NCBI GenBank assembly: GCA_031769625.1
Contig: JAUIMM010000015.1
Coordinates: 25,637,501 to 25,701,500, forward strand
From: Taudactylus pleione
Taxonomy: Eukaryota > Chordata > Amphibia > Anura > Myobatrachidae
Reading direction: 5' to 3'
DNA length: 64,000 nucleotides
Below are positions 21,310-32,332 of this stretch, in pieces (within the stretch, counting starts at the first letter, position 1; each line of letters starts with the position of its first letter). The notes beneath the pieces are model-generated. The model did not search any database, was not told the DNA's origin, and was given only the letters and a program-made list of their open reading frames with translations. Position numbers and translations under genes: made by a program.

Positions 21310-22480
21310 TGGTCGGGTCTCTGAGCCGCCAGGGAAGAGCAGATTGAGCAGTACACAGGGTCTGGGGAAGGGGGGGGTGTGACAGACACAGGGGCTGTTT
21401 GTGTCAGACCCTGGGGGAGAGGGGAGGGTGTGACAAACACAGGGTCTGGGGAAGGGGGGGATGTGACAGACACAATGGCAAGTGAAGAGGGAGGGGATGT
21501 GACAGATGCAGGGGAAGAGGGGGGGATGTGACAGACACGGGCTGGGGAAGAGGGAGGGATGTGACAGACGCAGGGAAGAGGGGGGGATGTGACAGACATG
21601 GGCTGGGGAAGAGGGAGGGATGTGACAGATGCAGGGGAAGAGGGGGGGATGTGACAGACACGGGCTGGGGAAGAGGGAGGGATGTGACAGATGCAGGGGA
21701 AGGGGGGATGTGACAGATGCAGGGGAAGGGGGGGATGTGACAGATGCAGGGGAAGAGGGGGAAATGTGACACAGGGGAAGGGGGGATGTGACAGACACAG
21801 AGGGTGGGAAAGTAGGGGGTGATGTTACAGACACATTGGGGATGGGGAAAAGGGGTGATGTGACAGACACAGACTGGGAAAGAGGGGGGATGTGACAGAC
21901 ACAGGGGCTGGGAAAGTGGGGGGAGATGTTACAGACACCGGGGCTACGGAAGAGGGGGGGATGTGACAGACACAGACTGGGGAAGAGGGGGGATGTGACA
22001 GACACAGGGGCTGGGAAAGAAGGGTATGTGTGACATACACACGGGCTGGGAAAGAGGAGGGATGTGACAGACACAGGGGCTGGGAAAGAAGGGTATGTGT
22101 GACATACGCAGGGGCAGGGGAAGAGGGGGGAGATGTGAAAGAAACAGGGCCAGGGGAAGAGGGGAATGTGACAGACACAGAATGGGGAAGAGGGGGGATT
22201 TGACATGCACAGGGGCAGGGGAAGAGGGGTATGTGTGACAGACATGGGTTGGGAAAAAGGGAGGTTGTGGCAGACACAGGGGCAGAGGGGGGACACATAG
22301 GACTGGGGGAAATGTAGCTGAGAGACACAGGGGCTATGGAAAAGATGAGAGACACAGCTGCAGAAAATGAAGCTGAGACACATGGGGCTTAGGAAAATGA
22401 AGCTGAGAGACACAGGGTCCTGGGAATAAAAATGAGAGACACAGGGGCTTGGAAATGAATCTGAGAGATGCAAATTAAGC
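21310..22480. repeat. Purine-rich minisatellite
   Basis: Some 25-30 imperfect copies of a unit of about 30-45 bp built on GGGGAAGAGGG-GGATGTGACAGACAC. The plus strand is strongly G+A-rich. Long frames on the minus strand (proline/serine/cysteine-rich, up to 392 codons) are artefacts of the repeat and not genes. Confidence 0.85.
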
Positions 22481-22679
22481 TGAGAGACATGGGTGGGGGG
22501 ATAATAATGCTAAGAGATACAGGAGATATGAGTGGGTGGCTGCAGATGGAGAGGCACATAGGATGAGGCTGGAGATAGGGATGGCACTAGAGTGACACAT
22601 GTGAGGAAGAGGCTGGAGAGATGAGGGTCGAGTCTAGTGCAACACAGGCAAGAATAAGGCTGAGACACAGTTGGGGATG

Positions 22680-23940
22680 TGTCACGGCTGCCGACACTTG
22701 AGACTTCTGGAAGGAGTCAGGCCTACTGGGCACTATAAACTGAGGGGTTTTAGGAATGACCTTTTCATGGAATCTCAGTAACACGGAATAAAAGTAAATA
22801 GAATTTATTCACAGGCAAAATATATAGCAACGTTTTACATAAAGTCTCAACAACACAGAAGTTCAGATATACAATAGTCAATATAGGAGTAAACCCCCAT
22901 ATGTAAATAAAATCACTGATACTAGTGTGGTAGAGAACCCCGAGTCCAATATGAGGCTAAGACCTCAGGATAGTATAAAGGACGTTACTAGGGTTGAGCC
23001 CTGTAGTGTGATGAAAATCCGGAACAGGGTTGAGCCCTGCAATGTAGTGAAGATCCGGAACGGGGTTGAGCCCTGAGACATGAAAATCCGAGACAGGGTT
23101 GAGCCGTGTGATGTGAAGCAGGGTTGAGCCCTGTGATGCAGTGAAGATCCATGACAGGGTTGAGCCCTGTGATGCAGTGAAGATCCATGACAGGGTTGAG
23201 CCCTGTGATGCAGTGAAGATCCATGACAGGGTTGAGCCCTGCGATGTGGTGAAGGTCCGGAGCAGGGTTGAGCCCTGCAGTGTGATGAGAATCCAGAGTG
23301 GGGTTGAGCCCCGCGATGTAGTGAGGGTCCAGAGCAGGGTTGAGCCCTGCAGCGTGACGGGGATCTGGAGCGGGGTTGAGCCCTGCGATGCACAAAGGGT
23401 CTGGTGATGAAACTGTAACGGTGCAGTTGACAACTGTAGTATAGGTGAGTTCAATGTCCATGCAAGTAGAAGACAACAGGCAGAGTAAATAATCCAGCAG
23501 GGGATGCAACCACAGCAAAGGAGCAGAATAACAATACTGAGCTCTGTAGTACGGCTGGTAACCGGTATCCGAAGTTTAACCGAAACACAGGTAGAAATAT
23601 AGCAAAGTCCACAGCAAACCACAGGCACAGCGGGGATCTGGCAGGAGTCCAAGAAAGACCTGAAAGTAACATTGCACAGACACTGAGACACAGTTAGTAA
23701 CAGGCTTTATACTAGAGATCTGTAATCCATAGGAAGTTTAGAACATGTGACCCAAATGGAATCAGGTTTGAAATAATAAGCAATCAGAAATCCCACAACC
23801 TGGCAACACCTTTGAGACAGATGATCATTTTAACTCTATCCCCCGTATGTGGAGAATGCCGGTAACCAGGATAGCTCCTCCAATGACCACAATGGAACTT
23901 TGGCAAATGTAGTTTATCTTTACGTACTGAAATAGTCACA
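22680..23940 (-). mobile_element. Solo LTR with 5-bp target duplication
   Basis: 1261 bp bounded by TGTCACGGCTG and AGTCACA (TG...CA), flanked by GGATG at 22675-22679 and 23941-23945. No internal retroviral or gag-pol sequence is present, so this is a recombination product. An AATAAA on the minus strand near 22800 suggests minus orientation. The middle contains a tandem array. It could be an endogenous retrovirus or a Ty3/gypsy LTR; the family is not identified. Confidence 0.8.
22985..23400. repeat. 36-bp minisatellite inside the solo LTR
   Basis: About 12 copies of a unit starting GGGTTGAGCCCTGTGATGCA. Three central copies (23120-23235) are nearly identical, indicating recent expansion. Confidence 0.85.
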
Positions 23941-24062
23941 GGATGAGGCTGGAGAGATACAGTGGATGAGCCAAACGCAGACCTGCATGTAGCTACCGGG
24001 AGGGGATAGGGGGCCCAAAAACATGAGCGTACCGGGCCCCAAGATATATGTTGCTGGCCCTG

Positions 24063-24512
24063 CACATACAGTAAAGCATCCTTAGACCATTCATGTGTGG
24101 GGTTGCTTCTCAGCCAAGGGAGTGGGCTCACTCACAATTTTGCCTAAGAACACAGCCACGAATAAAGAATGGTACCAAAACATCTTCCAAGAGCAACTTC
24201 ACCCAACCATCCATGAACAGTTTGGTGACGAACAATGCCTTTCCAGCATGATGTGGCTCAGGGAACAAATCATCAATATTTTGGGTCCATAGCCAGGAAA
24301 CTCCTCAGACCTTAATCCCATTGAGAACTTGTGGTCAATCCTCAAGAGGCAGGTGGACAAACAAAAACCCACGAATTCTGACAAACTCCAAGCATTGATT
24401 AGGCAAGAATGGGTGGCCATCAGTCAGTATGTGGCCCAGAAGTTGATTGACAGCTTGCCAGGGCGAATTGCAGAGGTCTTGAAAAAGAATGGTCAACACT
24501 GCAAATATTGAC
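24063..24512 (+). pseudogene. Tc1-like transposase, C-terminal part
   Basis: From about 24095 the translation reads VWGCFSAKGVGSLTILPKN, then NKEWYQNIFQEQL. Further on come DLNPIENLWSILKRQVDKQK and a C-terminus ending GRIAEVLKKNGQHCKY at 24509-24511. This covers the region after the first catalytic Asp to the end of a Tc1-type DD34E transposase. A stop follows ILGP at 24291. The 5' half is missing, so no active enzyme can be made. Confidence 0.8.
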
Positions 24513-24694
24513 TCTTTGCATAAACTTAATGTAATTGTCAATAAAAGCCTTTGACACGTATGAAATACTTGTAATTTTACTTCAGTATACCATAGTAACA
24601 AGAGACAAAATAGTCTAAAAACACTGAAGCAGCAAACTTTGTGAAACCCAATACTTGTGTCATTCTCAAAACTTTTGGCCATACATACATACTG

Positions 24695-24816
24695 TACATA
24701 CAGGAGTGGTATTCACCAGGTGCCCAACGGTCCATTTCAACTGCTGCTCCTGAGAAAAACTGGCAACAGTTGAAATGGACAGTTGGGCACCTGGTGAATA
24801 CCACCTCTGTGTGTAT
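24695..24816. mobile_element. Small hairpin MITE
   Basis: Arms 24706-24743 and 24767-24804 are complementary over ~38 bp (GTGGTATTCACCAGGTGCCC...), with one mismatch and extra partial pairing outside to TACA/TGTA. The TA-flanked palindrome suggests a Tc1/mariner-type MITE. Confidence 0.6.
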
Positions 24817-25637
24817 ACGCATGATGCATATACTGTATATGAATAAAGCTTTTTCATTGATTTAAGTGAGTGCTGGTTATGCCTTATCTGTTTGGATTGG
24901 ATGAGTGTTTCTATGGATTATGTTTGAATCCTGAACCGTGCAGTTTTGCATAGGATTGAGTGCTATTTTTGCATTATAGGATTGAGTGCTGCCTCATACC
25001 CTTGTACATAGTAGGGGTGTGCACCGGCCACTTTTCGTGTTTTGGTTTTGGATCTGGATCGTTCTTCGTGTTTTGGATCTGGATTGGTTTTGCCAAAACC
25101 ACCCTTCCGTGTTTTGGGTTCTTGGTTTTGTGTTTTGGATCTGTATTTTTTTTAAAAAAAGCATAAAAACAGCTAAAATCACAGAATGTGTTGGTTTTTC
25201 TGCTCCTATGCTATTATTAACCCCAATAACCTTAATTTCCACTAATTTCCAGTCTATTGAACACCTCACACCTCACAATAGTGTTTTTATGTCCAAAAGG
25301 TTGCACCGAGGTAGCTGGATGACTATGCTAAGCGACACGAGTGGGCGGCACAAACACGTGACCCATCTAGGAGTGATACTGCAGTGGCAGACAGGATGGC
25401 AGTTTGAAAAACTAGGCCCCAAACTGTACATAATGCAAAGAAAAAAAAGAGGTGCAAGATGGAATTGTCCTTGGGCCCTCCCACCCACCCTTATGTTGTA
25501 TAAACAGGACATGCACACTTTAACAAAGCAATCATTTCAGCGCCAGGGTCTGCCACACAACTGTGGCTGAAATGATTGGTTCGTTTGGGCCCCCACAAAA
25601 CAAGCTGGCAATTAATCTGTCCCTGCACAAACTGGCT

Positions 25638-28600
25638 CTACGGAGGCAAGATGTCGTTCTCATCCTCCTCATCCACCGATTCCTCACCCTCTTCAGTGTT
25701 GTGTACATCCTCATCTTCACAGAGTATTAACTCGTCCCCACTGGAATCCACCACCACAGGTCCCTCTGTACGTTCTGGAGGATGGTCTCCCTGGAAGAGT
25801 TGATAATTAATTTTTATGAACATCATCTTCTCCACATTTTGTGGAAGCAACCTCCTACGCCTTTCGCTGACAAGGTTCCCGGCTGCACTAAACACTCTTT
25901 CGGAGTACACACTGGAGGGGGGGCAACTCAGGTAAAATAGAGCCAGTTTGTACAGGGGCCTCCAAATTGCCTCTTTTTCCTGCCAGTACAGGTATGGACT
26001 GTCTGACATGCCTACTTGGATGCTGTCACCGATGTAATCCTCCACCATTCTGTCAATGGTGACAATATCATATGTAGTGACAGTAGACATGTCAGAAATT
26101 GTTGCCAGGTCCTTCATTCCGGACCAGAAGTCCAAACTTGTTCCTGCCTGCCCTGCATCACCGCCAGCGGGTTGCTTAGGATACCTACGTTTTTTCCTGG
26201 CAGCCCCAGTTGCGGGAGAAAATGAAGAAGGAGCTGTTGACGTGTCACGTTCCGCTTCAGCTGACAGTGTTTTCACCAGCGGGTCTTTGCACCTCTGCAA
26301 GCTTGTGTCGGCCGGAAAGAGAGACACCACATAGGCTTTAAACCTAGGATCGAGCACGGTGGCCAAAATGTAGTGGTCTGATTTCCACAGATTGACCACC
26401 CAGGAATCCTGGCAAAGCGAATGAAGGGCTTCATCCACAAGTCCCACATGCCGAGCGGAATCGCTCCGTCTTAGCTCCTCCTTCACTTTCTCCAGCTGCT
26501 TCTGCAAAAGCCTGATGAGGGGAATGACCTGACTCAAGCTGGCAGTGTCTGAACTGACTTCACGTGTGGCAAGTTCGAAGGGCTGGAGAACCTTGCACAA
26601 CACGGAAATCATTCTCCACTGCGCTTGAGTCAGGTGCATACCCCCTCCTTTGCCTATGTCATAGGTGGATGTATAGGCTTGAATGGCCTTTTGCTGCTCC
26701 TCCATCCTCTGAAGCATATAGAGGGTTGAGTTCCACCGCGTCACAACCTCTTGCTTCAGGTGATGGTGGGGCAGGTTCAAGAGTGTTTGCTGGCGCTCCA
26801 GTCTTCGGCACACAGTCGCTGAATGGCGAAAGTGGCCCGAAATTTTTCGGGCCACCCAAAGCGTCTCCTGCACGCCCCTGTCGCTTTTCAGAAAATTCTG
26901 CACCACCAAGTTTATTGTGTGAGCAAAACATGGGACGTGCTGGAATTTGCCCAGATGTAATGCCCGCACAATATTGGTGGCGTTGTCAGATATCACAAAT
27001 CCCCAGGAGAGTCTAAGTGGGGTAAGCCACTGGGCGATGATTTCCCTCAGTTTCTCTAAGAGGTTGTCGGCGGTGTGCCTCTTACTGAAACCAGTGATAC
27101 ACAGCGTAGCCTGCCTTGGAACGAGCTGGCGTTTCTGATATGCTGCTACTGGTGACGCTGCTGCTGTTGCTGCGTAAGGTGATACATCTACCCAGTGGGC
27201 TGTCACAGTCATATAGTCCTTTGTCTGCCCTGTTCCACTTGTCCACATGTCCGTGGTTAAGTGGACATTGGGTACAACGGCATTTTTCAGGACACTGAGG
27301 ACACTTTTTCTGACGTTTCTGTACAGTCTCGGTATCGCCTGCCTAGTGAAGTGGAATCTAGACAGGATTTGGAACCGGGGACACACTACCTCCATCAATT
27401 GTCTAAATCCCACTGCACTAATGGCGGATACCGGACGCACGTCTAACACCAACATAGCAGTCAAGGCCTCAGTTATACGTTTTGCTTCAGGATGACTGCT
27501 GTCGTACTTCATCCTCCTTGCTAAGGACTGTTGGAGGGTCAATTGTTTAGTAAAAGTATTGGTGTTCCTACTTCCTCTCTGGGATGATGAACGACTCCCA
27601 GCAGCAGCAACAGCAGCAGCGGCAGCAGGAGGCGTAGCAATGCAGGATCCTCCGGAAGAATCCCGGATAGGAGAGTCAGTCATGCCAGTGACATGGCCTG
27701 CAGGACTACTTCCGATCCTGACTAAGGAGGAAATTGATGAGGAAGGAGTTGACGGTGTGGTTTGCAGGTGCTTGGATACAACAGGACAACGGGATTTAGG
27801 TGTCCCTGGACTGCTTACCGTCTTAGCCAAAGTTTCTGAACTTGACAGTAACTTTTTATGAACACGCTGCAGGTGCCGTATAAGGGAGGATGTTCCTAGG
27901 TGGTTAACGTCCCTACCCCTACTTATTTCACCTTTACATATGGTACATATGGCAAGACAGTTGTTGTCCGGATTTGGATAGAAATATTGCCAGACCAAAG
28001 AGGTGGAATATTTAGTCTTCTGCCCAGGCATGACCGTGATGGGCTTTTTCATCCCACGGACAACAACTGTCTCCCCCAGAGACTGATTTAAACAAACCAC
28101 ATCACCATCAGAATCCTCCTCGCCAACTTCCTCCTTAGCGCCAGCTACACCAGTATCCTCATCCTGTTGTACTTCAACAGTGACATCTTCAATTTGCATA
28201 TCAGCAAGTGCACTGTGGGTGCTCCTTTCAGCACTTGCAGGGGGCGTGCATATGGTGGAAAGAGCCACCTCTTCCCGTCCAGTGCTGGGAAATTCGGGCA
28301 TCGCAACCACCACCACACTTGGACTCTCCTTGGGGATTTGTGATATCTTCTTAGAACGCACAGTTCTTCGCTTTGCTTTTGCCAGCTTAACTCGTTTGAT
28401 TTTTTTAGTGGGAGGAGGGCTTCTATCGTCATGTGAAGCTGAACCACTAGTCATGAACATAGGGAAAGACCTTAGCCATTCCTTGCCACTCCATGTCGTA
28501 AATGGCATATTGGCAAGTTTACGTTTCTCTTCAGATGATTTAAATGTTTTTTTCAAGGTCATTTTCCTGAACTTTGTCATTTGGGATTGTATGTGCCCTC

Positions 28601-28751
28601 TATTATGACATTGGGCATCGACCTTGGCAGACGACGTTGATGGCATGTTATTGTCTATGTCATGACTAGTGGCAGCAGCTTCAGCACTAGGAGGAAGTGG
28701 TTCTTGATCTTTCCCTATTTTATTTTTATCAGAGAAAGTTTGGTCCTCCAT
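25638..28751 (-). CDS. hAT-family transposase with BED zinc finger
   Basis: 1037 codons without interruption. It would cut the element out and insert it elsewhere in nuclear DNA. Residues 1-245 are a low-complexity, charged extension with a basic stretch at ~115-135. A BED finger follows at ~250-300 (C269, C272, H293, H298), the expected DNA-binding module for the ends. The RNase H-like core shows TTDMWTS with D501, SDNATN with D589 and the CxxH of CFAHTINL (608-611), then TRWNSTL. The C-terminal hAT dimerisation region has ALFYLSCPPSSVYSERVFS and AAGNLVSERRRR. The total is longer than the common ~600-700 residues because of the N-terminus. The start at 28751 is the first Met; no intron is needed. 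It is a good candidate for a functional protein, though activity is not shown. Confidence 0.93.
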   Translation of the reverse strand: MEDQTFSDKNKIGKDQEPLPPSAEAAATSHDIDNNMPSTSSAKVDAQCHNRGHIQSQMTKFRKMTLKKTFKSSEEKRKLANMPFTTWSGKEWLRSFPMFMTSGSASHDDRSPPPTKKIKRVKLAKAKRRTVRSKKISQIPKESPSVVVVAMPEFPSTGREEVALSTICTPPASAERSTHSALADMQIEDVTVEVQQDEDTGVAGAKEEVGEEDSDGDVVCLNQSLGETVVVRGMKKPITVMPGQKTKYSTSLVWQYFYPNPDNNCLAICTICKGEISRGRDVNHLGTSSLIRHLQRVHKKLLSSSETLAKTVSSPGTPKSRCPVVSKHLQTTPSTPSSSISSLVRIGSSPAGHVTGMTDSPIRDSSGGSCIATPPAAAAAVAAAGSRSSSQRGSRNTNTFTKQLTLQQSLARRMKYDSSHPEAKRITEALTAMLVLDVRPVSAISAVGFRQLMEVVCPRFQILSRFHFTRQAIPRLYRNVRKSVLSVLKNAVVPNVHLTTDMWTSGTGQTKDYMTVTAHWVDVSPYAATAAASPVAAYQKRQLVPRQATLCITGFSKRHTADNLLEKLREIIAQWLTPLRLSWGFVISDNATNIVRALHLGKFQHVPCFAHTINLVVQNFLKSDRGVQETLWVARKISGHFRHSATVCRRLERQQTLLNLPHHHLKQEVVTRWNSTLYMLQRMEEQQKAIQAYTSTYDIGKGGGMHLTQAQWRMISVLCKVLQPFELATREVSSDTASLSQVIPLIRLLQKQLEKVKEELRRSDSARHVGLVDEALHSLCQDSWVVNLWKSDHYILATVLDPRFKAYVVSLFPADTSLQRCKDPLVKTLSAEAERDTSTAPSSFSPATGAARKKRRYPKQPAGGDAGQAGTSLDFWSGMKDLATISDMSTVTTYDIVTIDRMVEDYIGDSIQVGMSDSPYLYWQEKEAIWRPLYKLALFYLSCPPSSVYSERVFSAAGNLVSERRRRLLPQNVEKMMFIKINYQLFQGDHPPERTEGPVVVDSSGDELILCEDEDVHNTEEGEESVDEEDENDILPP

Positions 28752-28779
28752 TTATGTTATATTGATATATACGTGTGGC

Positions 28780-29330
28780 TAAGGCGCACACAAACACAGA
28801 AAATAATTTTTTATTTTTGTTGGAGACTAGTGCACTTTGTGGGTTACACCACCCTTTAAGAAATGAGCCAGCCGGCCCTTTACTTATGGGACACAGGCGC
28901 ACGCTTGGCGCTGCTCCTTTGTTGATGCACGTGCAGCTACAGCCCACACAATTCACAAACACAGAAAATAGTTTTTTATTTTGTTTGGAGTGCCCTTTGG
29001 GGGTTACAGCACCCTTTAACGGTCAATCCAGCTGGCCCTTTAGTTATGGGACACAGGCGCACGCTTGGCACTACTTTGTTGATGTACGTGCGGTAACTGC
29101 GCACACAATTCACAAACACAAAAAAATATATTTTTTTATTTTGTTTGGAGTGCCCTTTGGGGTTACAGCACCCTTTAACGGACAAGCCAGCCGGCCTTTT
29201 ACTTATGGGACACAGGCGCACGCTTGGCGCTGCTCCTTTGTTGATGCACGTGCAGCCACAGTGCACACAATTCACAAACACAGAAAAAATATCTTTTTTT
29301 TTTGCACTTGGGGGGAGCACCCATGACGGA
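28780..29330. repeat. Subterminal ~155-165-bp repeats of the hAT element
   Basis: Four units, the last partial, begin near 28790, 28956, 29111 and 29270 with ACAAACACAGAAAA. Each contains CACCCTTTAA, GGGACACAGGCGCACGCTTGG and TTGTTGATGCACGTGC motifs. The same repeats occur in the defective copy at 43430-43620 and 51224-51600. Subterminal repeats in hAT elements commonly bind transposase; that role is inferred here. Confidence 0.8.
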
Positions 29331-29935
29331 CAGAGCACCCCCTGGACAACACTACAGCACCCCTTTAGGACTGGGACACTGCACAGGACTTTGGAGTGGA
29401 CACAGCCCCTATGGACAACTGACTGCACAACACAGTCCAGCCAGCCCCTATGGACTTTGAAGTAGTGGACACAGCCCCTATGGACAACAGCAGCGCAGCA
29501 CAGCACAGCACAACACTACACTGCACTACACTACACTACACAGCCCAGTCAGCCCTAACTCCCACCCTCCCTCTTCACTGTCCACAACCGAGTGAGAAAA
29601 TGGCGCCGACGCGGGTACCTTATATAGGATCCAAAACCCGCGAGACCCGGAAGGCGGGATGATGACGTTTTGCCTCGATTTCAGATCCGAGTCAGGCGGG
29701 AAAAGTCGAGCCTGACTCTGATCTGCCTCGGATCGGGGGGGCTCGGATTTCAGAAATCCGAACCCGCTCACCCCTAGTACATATATATATATTTTTTTGC
29801 GATTTACATGCCAAATTGCAGTTCACTCATGGGTTCAGCCAGGGCTATTTTGCTGGAAATATACTGTAGGTTCAGGATCTGTGGGTGGAGCTATAAAAAA
29901 ACAATTATATATTATCTATATTATATATACATATA

Positions 29936-30359
29936 CAGGTTGATACTCCCATATCCAAATATTCCGCATTACTAATTTTTTTTGGCTTGATTGAAAAAAT
30001 TAAACCTTTGATTTTTGATGGTTCAATGTACACAAACTTTGTCTAAGGCACAAATTATTACAAATATTGTATAAAATTACCTTCAGGCTCTGTGTATAAG
30101 GTGAATATGAAACATAAATGAATTTCATTTCTGTACACAAACTTTGTTTGAGCCACAAAATGATTGTAAATATTGTATAAAATTACCTGCAGGCTGTGTG
30201 TATAAGGTGTATATAACACATAAATGCATTCTGCGTGTATATTTGGGTCCCATTCCCAAGATATTTCATTATGCTATGCAAATATTCCAAAATACGGAAT
30301 ATTCAGTTATCCAAAATACCCCTGGTCCCAAGCATTTTGGATATCGGAGACTCGACCTG
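29936..30359. mobile_element. Tigger/pogo-like MITE
   Basis: 424 bp with ends CAGGTTGATACTCCCATATC and the complement of CAGGTCGAGTCTCCGATATC, flanked by TA. Interior phrases such as CCAAAATACCCCTGGTCCCA and GGGTCCCATTCCCAAGATAT strongly resemble a mammalian Tigger-class repeat as I remember it. It has no transposase. Confidence 0.7.
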
Positions 30360-30478
30360 TATATATAGTGTTTAGAAAAGACGGCACTCAAATTGACTTT
30401 AAAATTAAATTTATTTTATGGAAAATACATTTTGGTCCAGGACATTATGTCATAGGTAATGAGAGGTTCAGGAATTGT

Positions 30479-32332
30479 GGGCCCAATTCAGATCTGCGTA
30501 TGCATCGCAGTGCACATGTGCGAACCAGTCCGAGCGATCGGGAAGCGGTCGCTCGTGGCGCATAGACAGTCCAGCTGAATGAGTGACAGGAGAAGCCGTT
30601 TGTGGGTGGTGACAGGGACTGGCCAAGAACGTGGGAGTGGAGGTGCGAACACAGGCGTGCCTGAGCGTCTCAATGCCGTTTCAGAGGCATGTATAATTAA
30701 GAAGCAGCGTCATAGTACACGTCACTTGGTTGACTATTACACTAAAGTGCTCGTAGTGCTTGTGGTACGGTATGGTCAGCCACAAGTGCTGCATATGGAT
30801 CCGATGGTTACATACACTTCCTGGAGATGACGTGCGTAAGTGGGCGTCTTAAGACAGGCTGGTGGGCATCTGCATACACAAAGCGATCGCATGCCAAGAC
30901 ATAGTGGGCGTGCTACTGCCTTGCCATGCAATCGCTTGCCTTGCCGAATTTGCATACGCATTGAGCGAGCGAGCGGGTCTGAATCGAGCCCTGAGTTCCT
31001 GCTTGTTCCTGCTGAAAAATAGCACTGGGTTTATCAATGAGAAAAGAGCAGTAAAGTTTTCTTCCTATTTATCTGCAGCGGCCATTGGTAGGTATTGCTA
31101 GCTGTAGCAATCACTGGGGCTCTCCGGCCTCAGTCATCCATATTTAACATATTTTTTGTAACTTTTTACCAATTCTATTTTTTTTTATAATTATTATTTT
31201 TTCTTTTTTGTAGAAACTGAAACAGGAACTGCAACAGGAATTCCAGTCATGAGCTTCCAGTGCAGTGAACATATTTGACACGGCAATGCTGTATAACACA
31301 TGTACAGCGGCTCCAAGCACTCTCCTGGCAAGAGGTGAGAATACTCTTTTTGCTGCCAGCCCCCGCAATCTATTTTTATTTATTATTATTGATAAATTGG
31401 CCCAAGAAGTAGCCATAGAAAATCTTTACTTTCTGGCCATAGTAATAAAATAGGCTCCTTGATACTAAAAGCAAATCGAAATTTAAATAACTAATAAAAA
31501 AAAAATAGCTCCATTAATCATTTATGTCTGCATTGTGAAGTTTACAACAAGGTGAATTTAGCAAAGGATGAATTGATACATCACCATCAACATTTACAAA
31601 AATAATCTCACTGGTGTGGGCACTTGAGATTGCCCCACAAGAGTAAGATGTGTGAAGTTCCCATTTATTTGAATTTATTTATTGGGTGTAAAAAGCCCAA
31701 TAGAAATGCACTGCTGATTTAAATAACTTGAAATAAACGCTCTTAAATAAACAAAAAATTAATAATTAAAAAAAGCAGCATATACTATTGTGGCACTAAA
31801 AGTCTCGCCAAGCCCAGACTGTCACCGGTTACTGGGACTTGTAGAAATGAGGCCTGATTAGAGTTGTACGCTAATGCCGCTGCTGCTGCATCTGTGTATG
31901 CAGCTGCTATGTGAAAATATGTAGACGCCAGGAGATGTATTGAACAACCCAATGGCAGCTTTTGCAAATCCAACCCTCTGTGTACAAAGAAGCAGCATCA
32001 GTCACAGATCCTTCGATTATTGACAATCCTCAGTCCAACAAAATGACCATGGGAAGGGAGACTCTGGAGCCATATTTCTTGCATATGGTACAACAGGCGC
32101 AAGCTTTGACACGCCCCAAAACGGTCGTGACACAATTATGTTCTTTGCCACCACTCTCCATTACCTCCTCCACACGTTCCCTGTCACTCACACTGAAAGT
32201 AAAAAGTCACTGCAAAACACTACGATAATGTACCTGGCCGCATGCGCAGGGCGATTTAGACACATGCGCAGATTACTGGTAATCGCTCAACTCTGTAAAC
32301 ATCGGCATTGTGTTCAACTCTGAATTAGGCCC
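30479..32332. mobile_element. Non-coding DNA transposon, probably Harbinger-like
   Basis: Begins GGGCCCAATTCAGATCTG and ends with the complement of GGGCCTAATTCAGAGTTG, giving imperfect inverted termini about 1.85 kb apart. No convincing target duplication is visible. Frames inside are short and unrecognised. The AATTCAGA terminus resembles the GATTCAGA of the Harbinger family here, so a related superfamily is likely. Confidence 0.5.

Larger units (their letters stand above)
20993..24062. mobile_element. hAT-type non-autonomous element inserted in the Tc1 copy
   Basis: Ends CAGGCCCGGTGAC at left and the complement of CAGGGCCAGCAAC at right. It is flanked by CACATACT (20985-20992) and CACATACA (24063-24070), an 8-bp duplication with one mismatch. 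The interior has no transposase and is mostly a purine-rich minisatellite. It is itself interrupted by a solo LTR. The segment GTACCGGGCCCCAAGAT occurs near both ends in the same orientation. Confidence 0.7.
20711..24693 (+). mobile_element. Rearranged Tc1-like transposon with long inverted repeats, hosting other insertions
   Basis: Both outer ends carry the same Tc1-type terminus (GGCCAAAAGTTTTGAGAAT). The left ~280 bp (20711-20992) are an inverted copy of the 3' end of the transposase gene, including its last codons. The right part (24063-24693) is the transposase 3' half in the forward direction. Between them lies a 3.07-kb hAT-type insertion. Without that insertion the element would be a fold-back Tc1 copy lacking the 5' half of its gene. 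It cannot be autonomous. Confidence 0.8.
25012..29776 (-). mobile_element. Apparently intact hAT transposon
   Basis: 4765 bp starting TAGGGGTGTGCACC and ending with the complement of TAGGGGTGAGCGGG. It is flanked by an 8-bp duplication, GTACATAG (25004-25011) and GTACATAT (29777-29784), with one mismatch. It contains a single uninterrupted transposase frame on the minus strand and a block of ~155-bp subterminal repeats upstream of that gene. Related defective copies lie at 40027-41513 and 42976-52440. Confidence 0.92.

Noticed and set aside
21295..22473. 392-codon minus-strand frame rich in Cys, His, Ser and Pro
   Set aside because: It is a translation of the purine-rich minisatellite. Overlapping long frames occur in other phases, and no domain is present.
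21310..23400. CRISPR-like array
   Set aside because: Repeats are contiguous minisatellite units without unique spacers, in a eukaryotic sequence with no cas genes.
22957..23691. 244-codon minus-strand frame with repeated GLNPV/GSTL units
   Set aside because: It arises from the 36-bp minisatellite inside the solo LTR, and all three phases give similar repetitive frames.
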